Origin: Bacteroides sp.
GTDB lineage: Bacteria; Bacteroidota; Bacteroidia; Bacteroidales; Bacteroidaceae
Length of the DNA: 64,000 nt
Assembly: GCA_022648295.1 (NCBI GenBank)
Contig: JALCME010000012.1
Span: 1-64,000, forward strand
Direction of reading: 5' to 3'
The notes beneath the pieces were generated by a model that worked only from the letters and a program-made list of their open reading frames with translations, did not search any database and was not told where the DNA came from. A program made the translations under genes and the position numbers. Shown one piece after another: positions 8,724-17,190 of the stretch (position 1 is the first letter of the stretch; each line of letters begins with the position of its first letter).

Positions 8724-9866
8724 ATGAAATATAGGAATATGCTCATAAAAGATGTATTTATATTGCTTTTTTGTTTGTCCCTTTTTTGCTCTTGCAGTAA
8801 TACAGAAAAAAATAATAGTTATTCTGTTCTAAAAGTGTCTCTCAAGGAAGATCGTGTTGCAATGATGGACTTATTTAAAAAGATGGAAGTCATACCTTTA
8901 GAGACAAAAGACTCTTGTTTGTTAATTTGGCCGGATAAAGTATTGTATGAAAATGGATATTATGGGGTTTTTGATTCAAAATATCCTGCCTTATTCCTCT
9001 TTGATAGGGATGGAAAATTTGTTAGAAAAGTAGGTAGGAAAGGGAATGCTCCTAATGAATATACAGAAATATATGATGTTACCTACGATGAAGAAGCGGG
9101 GCATATTTGTATGTTATCGCCATTTGGCGAAATTTTTAGATATGCGTTAAATGGTACTTTTCTTAATAGAGTAAAGTTGCCACAAAGAGCAAATTATCAA
9201 TCTTTTGAAAGTCTTAAAAACTATTTTGTGACTTGGACTCTATCTGGAAAAGATGAAGATGCAGGAATAAGTATTATATCAAAAAGAACGATGCACTGTG
9301 TAAAAAAGTATTGGAAAGAGAATAGGAATTTGGACTTCTTGTATCCAAGAGGATTTTATAAATTTAGAGGCAAAATGTATTTTTTTAGACCGTTCGGTAG
9401 AGAAGTTTATCAGTTTGATAAAAATAATATGAATATTGCGTATAAATGGGATTTTGGTAAGGATAACTATTCAGTTGAAGATTTCGGCTTTTCAAAGGCC
9501 GAATCAAAAGGAGAACAGGAGGGGGGGGTGATGAAAAAATTGAAGGATTCGAGTATTCCTTATCTAATTAGTAATCAAACTCAATCAAATAAATATTATT
9601 ATACTAAATTAGTCTTTGGGTTTACTCCTAATGGGCAATATCATGTTTTTTATAGAAAGAGTGACGGTAAAAGCTTTTTCTTTAAGAAGACTAAAGAAGG
9701 TATTAAACTTAATCCTTTACTTTTTTGTGATGACTTTATGCTATGTTTAGCATCTAATGCTGACATGAATGCTTATATAAGGGTTTTGGATGAAAAGGAA
9801 AATCGCAAGTTAATAAAGAGAAAGGAAGATGATAATCCTGTTTTGATAAAATGTTATTTTAAATGA
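8724..9866 (+). CDS. 6-bladed beta-propeller lipoprotein (paralogue 3)
   Basis: 380 aa from the ATG at 8724, 5 bp after the previous stop; an in-frame GTG at 8718 overlaps that stop and is less likely. The leader ends LFCLSLFCSC. Family landmarks are MEVIPLETKDSCLL, LFLFDRDGKFVRKVG, GNAPNEYTEIYDVTY and a C-terminal EDDNPVLIKCYFK. It is richer in Lys than paralogues 1 and 2. Its middle contains an unusual run of eight G residues at 9521-9528 (coding Glu-Gly-Gly-Val), a potential slippage site, although the frame is open here. Confidence 0.8.
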   Translation: MKYRNMLIKDVFILLFCLSLFCSCSNTEKNNSYSVLKVSLKEDRVAMMDLFKKMEVIPLETKDSCLLIWPDKVLYENGYYGVFDSKYPALFLFDRDGKFVRKVGRKGNAPNEYTEIYDVTYDEEAGHICMLSPFGEIFRYALNGTFLNRVKLPQRANYQSFESLKNYFVTWTLSGKDEDAGISIISKRTMHCVKKYWKENRNLDFLYPRGFYKFRGKMYFFRPFGREVYQFDKNNMNIAYKWDFGKDNYSVEDFGFSKAESKGEQEGGVMKKLKDSSIPYLISNQTQSNKYYYTKLVFGFTPNGQYHVFYRKSDGKSFFFKKTKEGIKLNPLLFCDDFMLCLASNADMNAYIRVLDEKENRKLIKRKEDDNPVLIKCYFK

Positions 9867-9905
9867 AGTATAATTTATTCAGTGTTGCCTTTAAAATATA
9901 ATTTT

Positions 9906-11096
9906 ATGAGAGAAATAATCACTATAACATTCATGTTATTGTTAAGTGCATGTTCTTCAAATAAGGATGGGCTATCAGATAAGATTGAGAAAATACCTGT
10001 CGATGTGCATAATATATCCCGTCATACTTCATCGTTTATAGAAAAGATTGAAATAGTTCCTTTAGAGACGAATGATTCTTCTTTGGTAAATGGATATAGA
10101 AAAGTGATGTATGATAAGGATTTGGATGTGTATGCTATATTTGATAAAGATCAGATTGTACATACATTTGGGGAAGACGGCACTTTTATTGCCTGTTCAA
10201 AAAAAGTAAAAGGGAATGGTCCTAAAGAATACAGTATGGCAGTGGATATGAAATTTAACCCTTATCTGAAAGGGATAGATTTATTAAATCCCTATGGGGA
10301 GATTTCTACTTATGATCTTTCCTTTAATTTTATGTCGAAGAAGAAAATAGATCCTGAATTCTTTTTTGATGCTTTAATGCCATTGGATGTTGATAATTAT
10401 GTTTTTACGACTCCTTCCATTTGGACGAATCAAGAAATAACCTTTGTTAATTTCAAAACGAAGCATCAAAGTATAGCAAAATATAGTGGAATGATTTCTG
10501 CTATGAATACGATGGATAAGGAATGTTTTTATCAAAGAGGGAGCAAGTCTTATTTTATTCCCAAGGGGGTTGATTATTATTTTTATGAGATAGATAAGGA
10601 GGGTAAAACGCTAATTCCAATTATATATCTTGATTTTGGCAATTCAGAAATAGATGAAAAAGGATTGCCAGAATATGCAACCGGAGACAGAGATAAAGCT
10701 GAAAAGAATAAAGTTGATCATAGAAAAGATAACTTAACAAAAGGCATGCAGGCAAGAAGCCAATATTTACGAAAATCAGATTTTGTCATTCCGTTAATAA
10801 AGTTTTTTAATGATGATTTTATTTATATCTATTTCACTAAGGGATCAGAGGAATTTGGTGGGCACTATATTTACAATCGGAAGAAAAGAAAAGGTTTCTT
10901 GTTGAATGCAGGAAAGCCATTTGTTATGCAACCATGTTTTGGAATTGTTGATAATGTATTGATGGCTATTTGCGATGCCTGTTATGTACCAAAGCTTGTC
11001 GATACAAATTTAATGTCATTAAGTGAAGTGAAAGAAATGGAGCTATTAAAGGAGGAAGACAATCCTGTTATTTTAAAATACTATTTGCACAAATGA
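9906..11096 (+). CDS. 6-bladed beta-propeller lipoprotein (paralogue 4)
   Basis: 396 aa from the ATG at 9906; the longer frame begins at a TTG with no better signal. The leader ITFMLLLSAC provides the lipobox. Landmarks are IEIVPLETNDSSLVNGY, GNGPKEYSMAVDMKF, a later DLSFNFMSKKKID blade edge and the C-terminus EEDNPVILKYYLHK. About residues 225-255 are strongly charged (TGDRDKAEKNKVDHRKDN), a loop not seen in the other paralogues, so this copy may have diverged in binding. Gap to the previous gene 39 bp. Confidence 0.78.
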   Translation: MREIITITFMLLLSACSSNKDGLSDKIEKIPVDVHNISRHTSSFIEKIEIVPLETNDSSLVNGYRKVMYDKDLDVYAIFDKDQIVHTFGEDGTFIACSKKVKGNGPKEYSMAVDMKFNPYLKGIDLLNPYGEISTYDLSFNFMSKKKIDPEFFFDALMPLDVDNYVFTTPSIWTNQEITFVNFKTKHQSIAKYSGMISAMNTMDKECFYQRGSKSYFIPKGVDYYFYEIDKEGKTLIPIIYLDFGNSEIDEKGLPEYATGDRDKAEKNKVDHRKDNLTKGMQARSQYLRKSDFVIPLIKFFNDDFIYIYFTKGSEEFGGHYIYNRKKRKGFLLNAGKPFVMQPCFGIVDNVLMAICDACYVPKLVDTNLMSLSEVKEMELLKEEDNPVILKYYLHK

Positions 11097-11155
11097 GAAA
11101 TAGACTTTGTGTGTTTATCATAATAATTAAAGAATATCAATAACTTTCTAAATTG

Positions 11156-12262
11156 ATGAGAAAAGTAATATTTCTATTATTTGTGTTTTTTGTCTCTTGC
11201 AGGCAAAGCCCTCAAAATCAGATAAAAATATCTCAATATACTGTTTGTCTAGACTCATTATCAGAATCTTTTCCTGCAATTACACATTTAAGTTATGTGC
11301 CATTGGAAACGACCAAAGCCTCATTGATTAATCAGATTGATAAAATCGAATATTGCAATCATAAGATATATATATTTGATAAGAGTGCAATGCAAATTCT
11401 TTGCTTTGATGATCATGGTAGATTTTTGAATGCCATTCATAATGTAGGCCAAGGTCCTGGTGAGTACATCTCTCCGTCGGATATGGATGTAGATGAAGCG
11501 GGAAACGTGTATGTATTTGATTTTCCAAGTGAACGCGTTATAAAGTATAACTTGGGGAATGAAAGGGATTTTGAAATTTTCGATGTTGGAGAAAGAGCAT
11601 TAGATTTTGTTGTAACAAAGCAGTCTGTTTTTTTTAGCCGTATGGTAAGAAAGAGTAGTTTTGCTATTAATCTGGCCTCTTGGGATAGACAGACGAAGGT
11701 CTTGAAAATATTGAAAGAGAATGAACTGAAAAAAAAGGAAGAACCATCTTATTATTCTTCACACTATTTTTATCGTTCTGGATCAGATATTTATTATTAT
11801 GAGCGATTTCATTCAGTGATTTATCAGATAGTCGACGATAATATTGAAGAATATATTTCATTCTCATCTCTAAAAAATCCAACTCTTAATGACGTTAGAA
11901 CTTTGAACCAAAAATCTCCTGAAGAACGAATGAAGTCCGATTTTATAAAAGATGTCTCTGCTTGTTTTTGTACAAAGAACAATATTCTTGTTACGTTTCA
12001 GGCAATGCCTCTAATCTATAGTTTGATTCAAAAAAACACAGGGAAGGTGTATTGTACAAATTCATTACGTAAGTTCGGAATTTTAGGTTTTGGAGCTTTT
12101 GCTGCGACAGAGAAAGATTTTATTTCATATTGTACTCCAACCCAAGAAAATATGAAGTATATATTGGCTATGGGGACGGCTATAACTGGGACAGAAAAGG
12201 AACAATTTATGGGGATAAGAGAAGACGATAATCCAATCCTTATATTTTTTAGTTTTGATTGA
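11156..12262 (+). CDS. 6-bladed beta-propeller lipoprotein (paralogue 5)
   Basis: 368 aa from the ATG at 11156; the upstream TTG is an unlikely start. The leader FLLFVFFVSC places the lipid Cys at residue 15. Landmarks are LSYVPLETTKASLINQI, ILCFDDHGRFLNAIH, GQGPGEYISPSDMDV, VYVFDFPSERVIKY and the C-terminus EDDNPILIFFSFD. This is the clearest match to the family among the first five. It closes the tandem group before a different propeller-type lipoprotein. Confidence 0.8.
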   Translation: MRKVIFLLFVFFVSCRQSPQNQIKISQYTVCLDSLSESFPAITHLSYVPLETTKASLINQIDKIEYCNHKIYIFDKSAMQILCFDDHGRFLNAIHNVGQGPGEYISPSDMDVDEAGNVYVFDFPSERVIKYNLGNERDFEIFDVGERALDFVVTKQSVFFSRMVRKSSFAINLASWDRQTKVLKILKENELKKKEEPSYYSSHYFYRSGSDIYYYERFHSVIYQIVDDNIEEYISFSSLKNPTLNDVRTLNQKSPEERMKSDFIKDVSACFCTKNNILVTFQAMPLIYSLIQKNTGKVYCTNSLRKFGILGFGAFAATEKDFISYCTPTQENMKYILAMGTAITGTEKEQFMGIREDDNPILIFFSFD

Positions 12263-12295
12263 TTAAAGTCCTTACTATATAAAATTATCTGATAA

Positions 12296-13459
12296 ATGTA
12301 TATTAAAAGTATGAAATATATTCTTTGTATATTATGGCTGATATTTCTATTTGAATCGTGCGCAAATAAAAATGAGACATCTTATAGCTTGCGTCCAAGT
12401 GATTGCTATCTGTCTTATCCTATAGACGAAGATACGCGTTTGCCAACCGTATGTTTATGGACTTTTAAAGAGAATGGTCATGAATATTTGGCATTTGATA
12501 ATCAGGGTACGGAAATCCTATTGTATGACATGCAGAGTCAAAAAATGATAAAGAAAGTCCGATTTGAGAAGGAGGGAAGTAATGGTATAGGTAACATTAA
12601 TAGTTTTTTTATCAAGGATTTCCATCATATTTATATACCTTCTCCAAGTGATGGCTTATACGTTACGGATACAACTGCTGTAATAAAGCAGCATATTCGC
12701 TTCTCTGATTTTCGAGGTAAAGATCAGTTGGTCCGTTTTTTCTCGCGGACATCTAATTATACACCTATTTGTTTTCTTCACAACGGGGTATATATATCTC
12801 AGCCAGTTAATCCTATGTTAAATGTTGAATATGTGGATCAGAATCCGGTTGGTGCTCTTTTAGATTCGATATCCGGCATGAAGATCGTAACCCCTCTGAA
12901 ATATCATTCTCATATACCTGTTAAAAACTTGCCACATTATGTGCGAGGAACATTAGTAAGTTGTTGCTTTGATGGAAGTCAACTGATTTATTCTTTTGAT
13001 TCGACGGATTCCCTGTTTACTCTATCTGCCGATTTTAGACAAATAAAAGCTTATTATGCTAAGAGTCGGTATATTTCAAAAGTCAAAATTGAATCTATTC
13101 AGGATGTTGACTTTAGTCGCATTCTGAAGAAGAATTGTGAAGATGCAGCTTATGGGAATATTCTGTATGATAAATATAGAAAGGTTTATTATCGTTTTGC
13201 TTATCCCCAAACAGAAATGGATGGACGAGATGTCAGTAAATATTTGGATATATTACATTGGGGATCTAAATCTTTCTCTATTATAATATTAGATAAGAAT
13301 TTTCAGGTCATAGGGGAAACCAAATTCTCGGATTTTACTTATAATTCTCGTATGTTTTTTATTCGGGAAGATGGACTTTATCTGAGCGTTACTCATTTCA
13401 AACGTCCTGATTTTAATGAGAGTGTATTACGCTTTCAGAGGATTGATTTAGTTAAATAA
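12296..13459 (+). CDS. DUF4221-like lipoprotein
   Basis: 387 aa from ATG 12296; an ATG at 12311 would also give a full leader (LWLIFLFESC). It lacks the YVPLET and DDNP landmarks of the neighbours. It has TEILLYDMQSQKMIKKVRF followed by EKEGSNGIGNINSF, a pattern I associate with DUF4221 lipoproteins of Bacteroidales. It is probably also beta-propeller-like and anchored in the envelope. Function unknown. It is separated by 6 bp from the broken BF3164-type gene downstream, so both probably belong to the first peptide operon. The family name is from memory of the pattern, hence moderate confidence. Confidence 0.65.
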   Translation: MYIKSMKYILCILWLIFLFESCANKNETSYSLRPSDCYLSYPIDEDTRLPTVCLWTFKENGHEYLAFDNQGTEILLYDMQSQKMIKKVRFEKEGSNGIGNINSFFIKDFHHIYIPSPSDGLYVTDTTAVIKQHIRFSDFRGKDQLVRFFSRTSNYTPICFLHNGVYISQPVNPMLNVEYVDQNPVGALLDSISGMKIVTPLKYHSHIPVKNLPHYVRGTLVSCCFDGSQLIYSFDSTDSLFTLSADFRQIKAYYAKSRYISKVKIESIQDVDFSRILKKNCEDAAYGNILYDKYRKVYYRFAYPQTEMDGRDVSKYLDILHWGSKSFSIIILDKNFQVIGETKFSDFTYNSRMFFIREDGLYLSVTHFKRPDFNESVLRFQRIDLVK

Positions 13460-13465
13460 TAAAAT

Positions 13466-14511
13466 ATGAAAAAGATCGTAATATTATTTATGTTAATGGG
13501 ATTTCTTTCATGTAGGAATGATAGTCGAAAATCTTTTCTGGATTTATTTAATGATAGTATCGTAGCAAAAACGAGTTTAATTGACGAATTCCCTATAGAC
13601 TCTTTGGGAAATCCGGTAGCAATTATGTCAATTAGAAATTGCGTACTTTTTTCCGAACCAAAATTATCTCACTTGATGATGTGTTATGATTTAAAACGAA
13701 AATCAATAACACGTTTTTTACCTAAAGGACAAGTGATAAATGAAGCGATTGATATTCAAACCTTGGGAAAAGGTCCGTATCCCAATTCAATTTATGCTCT
13801 TGATGTGTTATCACAGTCTATTTTCCTCTTTTCATTGAAAGGTGATAAAATACAGATTTTGGGTAAAGACAGCATAATGCCGGATGCTCAATTTGCTTCT
13901 GTTGCTTATGATCGTGATTTAGTATTTTTTCTTACAATTTGAACTCCAAACCGCTTCTCTCTTAGGCTAGGTGATCATTTTATGAATGTGGGAGAAAACT
14001 TATGTATTGCAAATATTCCTTCTGAAGTTGTGTCCCGTACTTTGCAAGGACCTTGTTGTCTATCCTCTAAAAGAAAAAGAATAGTTTGGTTTTCTATTTA
14101 TGGTGATGCTATGGAAATTTATGATTACTCTAATCTTAATAAGATAAAGGTTATAACTTCTAAATTAATTTGTCCTCCTGTATTTGATATGGCTGGGGGC
14201 GTAATAATGGTGCTTTGGATAGAAAAACGAAGTTGAGCGTTGCATCTGTGACTTCCGATGATGATTATATCTATGCCCTTTATAATGGACATGTATTAGA
14301 GGATGCTGTTGGTAGTAGAGATGATATTTTATTGTCAAATAAATTGTTAGTTTTTGATTGGGAGGGGACTCCTTGTATGGCTATAAAGTTAGATAGACCA
14401 ATAAAATCTATTACATATGATAAAAAGGAGCATCTTATTTTAGCCTTAGGTCTTAATGAAAAAAAGGATTTTGCTTTATACAGTTTTCCTATTAAAAAAT
14501 ATATTCAATAA
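13466..14511 (+). pseudogene. BF3164-type lipoprotein gene with in-frame TGA and a frameshift
   Basis: It starts MKKIVILFMLMGFLSC (lipobox Cys16) and runs to VFFLTI, where TGA at 13940-13942 stops it. The same frame continues TPNRFSLRLGDHFMNVGEN to about 14200. There one base appears to be missing, possibly from the G5 run at 14195-14199, and the coding sense moves to the frame ending at 14511 (GRNNGALDRKTKL, SDDDYIYALYNG, KLLVFDWEGTPC). Joined, the three pieces form one normal-length BF3164-family protein of about 349 codons. Two independent lesions make it a true pseudogene rather than a single sequencing slip. It is the last gene of the first peptide operon. Confidence 0.85.
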
Positions 14512-14614
14512 CTTTTCCTTAAAAGTAATGTCTCCGCTGAACTTTACCGCATTGAAGTTGATTAGAAATAGTCAGATTATGAAATAGAAATAGCTTTTTT
14601 ATGAATAAGCACTA

Positions 14615-14693
14615 CGTGAAAAAGAGATCACGCTTTTTTCACGCTCTTTTCACGCCCTAAGTTATTAGAACTTAAATACTCTTTTTACATTTG
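14615..14693 (+). promoter_or_regulatory. Operator 2 (11-bp CACG direct repeats) and -7 box of the second NVEALA operon
   Basis: The inverted half-site CGTG is at 14615-14618. Direct repeats follow at 14625-14635, 14636-14646 (TTTTCACGCTC) and 14647-14657 (TTTTCACGCCC). CACG cores start at 14629, 14640 and 14651, again 11 bp apart, and the CGTG to first CACG distance is 14 bp as in operator 1. A -7 box TACATTTG lies at 14686-14693, exactly 28 bp after the last repeat. The hairpin is weaker here (CGTGA/TCACG only), so pairing is less conserved than the repeat spacing. Unlike operator 1, about 230 bp separate the -7 box from the peptide start. Confidence 0.8.
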
Positions 14694-14927
14694 TTCTATC
14701 ACAGAGTTGTGAAAATATATTTAAAACAGTGAGAATAGAATAAGGAATGGATAGAGACATCTATTTAGAAACTTCATGGACTACTATCCGTTCCATAACC
14801 AGCTAAAAAAGGAGGTCGGGGCAAAGATACGTAGAATTCTAGATAAGGCAATATGATTGCTTGTCCGTTGAAAGGATAGATACGGAAGTAATAAACATGC
14901 AAGTATTAATATAAAAAGTAGTTGAAC
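14694..14927 (+). other. Long leader of the second NVEALA gene, with a possible 26-codon ORF relic
   Basis: The bases just before the start (GTATTAATATAAAAAG at 14903-14918) match the leader of NVEALA gene 1 at 1970-1985, where they follow the -7 box almost directly. Here about 210 bp lie between the two blocks, so sequence seems to have been inserted. The inserted part holds an open frame at 14776-14856 reading MDYYPFHNQLKKEVGAKIRR and ending DKAI, which looks more like a protein fragment than random sequence. I do not recognise it. A second 19-codon frame starts at 14747. Confidence 0.4.
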
Positions 14928-15191
14928 ATGAAAAAAATAGTAAAATTAGCTTTCGTTGCTGTATTTGCTGTAGTTGCAGGATATAGTGTTTATGCTAATA
15001 AAAAGGTAAATACGATGTCTGATCTGGTATTAGCTAATGTGGAGGCTTTAGCTGATGGTGAAAGTGGAGGAGGTACTGTTTCTTGTTATTGTAAGACAAA
15101 TTGGTTTTCCTCTAATGTTTGTACAGCTAATGGAAGTGGTGCTTATTGCGGAGGAGATCCTTGTGCTAATCATGATGGAAATTGTCGTTGA
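14928..15191 (+). CDS. NVEALA-family pre-peptide 2, six-cysteine tail
   Basis: 87 aa from the ATG at 14928 (an upstream TTG adds only two residues). A hydrophobic helix at residues 5-23 ends VYA, then LVLANVEALADGESGGG carries the exact NVEALA signature at 37-42. Ala40-Leu41-Ala42 fits a signal peptidase I site; cleavage would release a 45-residue Gly/Asn/Cys-rich peptide with cysteines at 53, 55, 65, 74, 79 and 86. The even number suggests disulfides after export. It heads the operon that also encodes a dedicated signal peptidase. Peptide 1 shares the hydrophobic leader, EALA-GESGG core and leader RNA block but has only two Cys and an unrelated tail, so the tails diverge while the leader is conserved. 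Confidence 0.88.
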   Translation: MKKIVKLAFVAVFAVVAGYSVYANKKVNTMSDLVLANVEALADGESGGGTVSCYCKTNWFSSNVCTANGSGAYCGGDPCANHDGNCR

Positions 15192-15193
15192 TT

Positions 15194-16327
15194 ATGTCTT
15201 GTCGCAATTTTTTGTGTGGATTAGAGATGCTTCTTATAAGCATCTCTTGCACTAGTAAACATGAAAGTCTTTACCGCGGAAATTATAGATTAAGTAAACA
15301 AGTAGGGTGGTTGGATTCAGTGATAGTTAGTGCAGATAGTACTAGTGGACGAGGGAACTTTTTTATGCAAGATTCCTCCATCTATTTTGCTGATGCATAT
15401 TATGCCTCGATATTTCAGTATAGAGCTATTGATGGAGCATTTATTTCTCGTCATTTTACTCTAGGGCAGGGACCCAATGAATTATCTGCCTTTTTATATG
15501 CATATCCTTTTAAGAGAGGAAAAGGTGAATGTTTCATAGTGGATAACTCTTTGAATGTGTATTCTTATCAAAAAAATGATTTTCTTTTAAAAGAGAAAGG
15601 AGTTGTGAATTTTGGTTGGAATAAGGTCCAGAGAGATAACTATGATTCTCCATCTGTATATAATGTAATGGAAATGAGTGATTTTGGAATAAATTTTACT
15701 TATTTGAATGACTCAACTTTATTGATGCCAGTTAGTTTAGTTAATAGATATTTGAGTGATATAAATTCTAAGCGATATGAAAAGGGACATATTTTGGCCG
15801 AATTAGATACTAGGAATATGCAGATCAGAAAAGTTGTAGGTCGTTTCCCTTCTATATATAAAGAAAAACCAACTCCTTTCTTTGAATTTTTTAATTATGT
15901 GTTGCGAGGGGATACACTTTATGTTAATCATGCGGTTGATTCTTTGATATATGTTTATAAGTATCCGGATAGATTATTATATACAATGGGCTATGAAGCG
16001 CCTAATGTTAATAGGAGTTATACAATAGGTTATAATGCTGATATTTTTCATTTTAAAGAAGATTGTAAAAGAGTAGGCACTAATATGGGGTTAATATATA
16101 TAAAAGAGCAAAATTTGTTACTTAGGACTGTGCTGAAGAGTTTTAAAAGTAGGCAAGTGTGCCTACAGGCCTATTGGGGAACTGATTTAGTATTGGAGGC
16201 TAATATGCCAGACTTCTTTAAGTTTTTAGGATACTATAATAATTATTTTTACGGGGTGAAAATGCTTCCGCTGGAAACCGCTGACGGTAGAATGTCATTT
16301 GTATTTTATCGTTTTAAAATAGAATAA
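15194..16327 (+). CDS. Propeller-type lipoprotein following NVEALA peptide 2
   Basis: 377 aa from the ATG at 15194, 2 bp after the peptide stop; a TTG-initiated version would overlap the peptide. The leader LEMLLISISC gives a lipobox Cys at residue 19. FTLGQGPNELSAFLYAYPF recalls the GPxE blade motif of the BF3164 and 6-bladed families, but YVPLET and the DDNP ending are absent. The protein ends MSFVFYRFKIE. It is in the same position relative to its peptide as the BF3164 lipoprotein at 2218, so a peptide-linked role is plausible. I cannot assign it to one family with certainty. Confidence 0.65.
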   Translation: MSCRNFLCGLEMLLISISCTSKHESLYRGNYRLSKQVGWLDSVIVSADSTSGRGNFFMQDSSIYFADAYYASIFQYRAIDGAFISRHFTLGQGPNELSAFLYAYPFKRGKGECFIVDNSLNVYSYQKNDFLLKEKGVVNFGWNKVQRDNYDSPSVYNVMEMSDFGINFTYLNDSTLLMPVSLVNRYLSDINSKRYEKGHILAELDTRNMQIRKVVGRFPSIYKEKPTPFFEFFNYVLRGDTLYVNHAVDSLIYVYKYPDRLLYTMGYEAPNVNRSYTIGYNADIFHFKEDCKRVGTNMGLIYIKEQNLLLRTVLKSFKSRQVCLQAYWGTDLVLEANMPDFFKFLGYYNNYFYGVKMLPLETADGRMSFVFYRFKIE

Positions 16328-16328
16328 A

Positions 16329-17177
16329 ATGAAGTATTTTGTACTTGTAATATTCTCTCTTACTCTTGCTTGTTGTAAACAATCTAAGATGGAAAGAATT
16401 GATAGAGTTGTAAATGATTGGATTGGTAAAAAAATCATTTGGAATGAAGAATATTATTCATTTGTAGATACTCATAAGCCCACTTTTACAATAGTGTCCT
16501 ATATTGATTCTTTGGGATGCATAAGTTGTAAATTGCAATTGAATAAGTGGAATATTTTCAAGAGAGTGGTAGATTCTATTTCAAAAAAGAGAGTTTCTAT
16601 CATCTTTATAGCTCATGGCGCCATTAAAAAAGATATAAAGTATTTGTTTGATGCATATCATTTTTATCCTAATTTATGTATTATGGATGTAGATAATCGG
16701 TTGAATACGTCTAATCAATTTCCGCAGCTAAATGAGTATCAAACTTTTTTATTGGATAACAATAATAAAGTATTAGCTATTGGCAATCCCATTCATAATC
16801 CTAAGGTAAAAGATTTATATCTTAAAATTATTAGGGGAGACGCTTTAAGTAAAAACAAGAAAAAAGAAGTCGTAACAACGGTATCTCTTGATAAATCAAT
16901 ATTTTCAATGGGGACTTTTAGTTGGGAGAAAGAGCAAAATACAACTTTCTTATTAAAAAATATCGGGGATAAGGCGTTTGTTATTAACGATGTTACAACT
17001 TCTTGCGGTTGCACTTCGGTGGAATATTCCAAAGAACCTATAAGACCGGGGAAGTCTCTTACTCTACATGTTACATACAAAGCGGATCATCCGGGGCACT
17101 TTGATAAAACGGTATCCGTTTATTGTAATGTTCCGTCTTCTCCTATTCAATTAAGAATCAACGGGAATGCAGACTAG
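16329..17177 (+). CDS. Lipoprotein with thioredoxin-like N-domain and C-terminal DUF1573
   Basis: 282 aa. The leader FSLTLACC gives the lipid Cys at 15 or 16. Residues 50-170 look thioredoxin-like: FTIVSYIDSLGCISCK carries a CxxC pair (Cys64, Cys67) at the end of a strand, and YQTFLLDNNNKVLAIGNP resembles the cis-Pro/strand region. Residues 185-282 form a DUF1573 immunoglobulin-like domain with the hallmark TTSCGCTSVEY and RPGKSLTLHVTY. This combination is common in Bacteroidales. A redox role in disulfide handling of the six-Cys peptide encoded upstream would fit the context but is inference. It starts 1 bp after the upstream stop. Confidence 0.8.
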   Translation: MKYFVLVIFSLTLACCKQSKMERIDRVVNDWIGKKIIWNEEYYSFVDTHKPTFTIVSYIDSLGCISCKLQLNKWNIFKRVVDSISKKRVSIIFIAHGAIKKDIKYLFDAYHFYPNLCIMDVDNRLNTSNQFPQLNEYQTFLLDNNNKVLAIGNPIHNPKVKDLYLKIIRGDALSKNKKKEVVTTVSLDKSIFSMGTFSWEKEQNTTFLLKNIGDKAFVINDVTTSCGCTSVEYSKEPIRPGKSLTLHVTYKADHPGHFDKTVSVYCNVPSSPIQLRINGNAD

Positions 17178-17190
17178 TTTAAAATTAAAT

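Noticed and set aside
14215..14511. Independent 98-codon gene
   Set aside because: Its sequence is the C-terminal third of a BF3164-type protein and it has no start of its own with a signal.
14615..14657. Short CRISPR-like or microsatellite array
   Set aside because: Units are 11 bp, only three per site, without spacers or cas genes, and they lie at three promoters in the same geometry.
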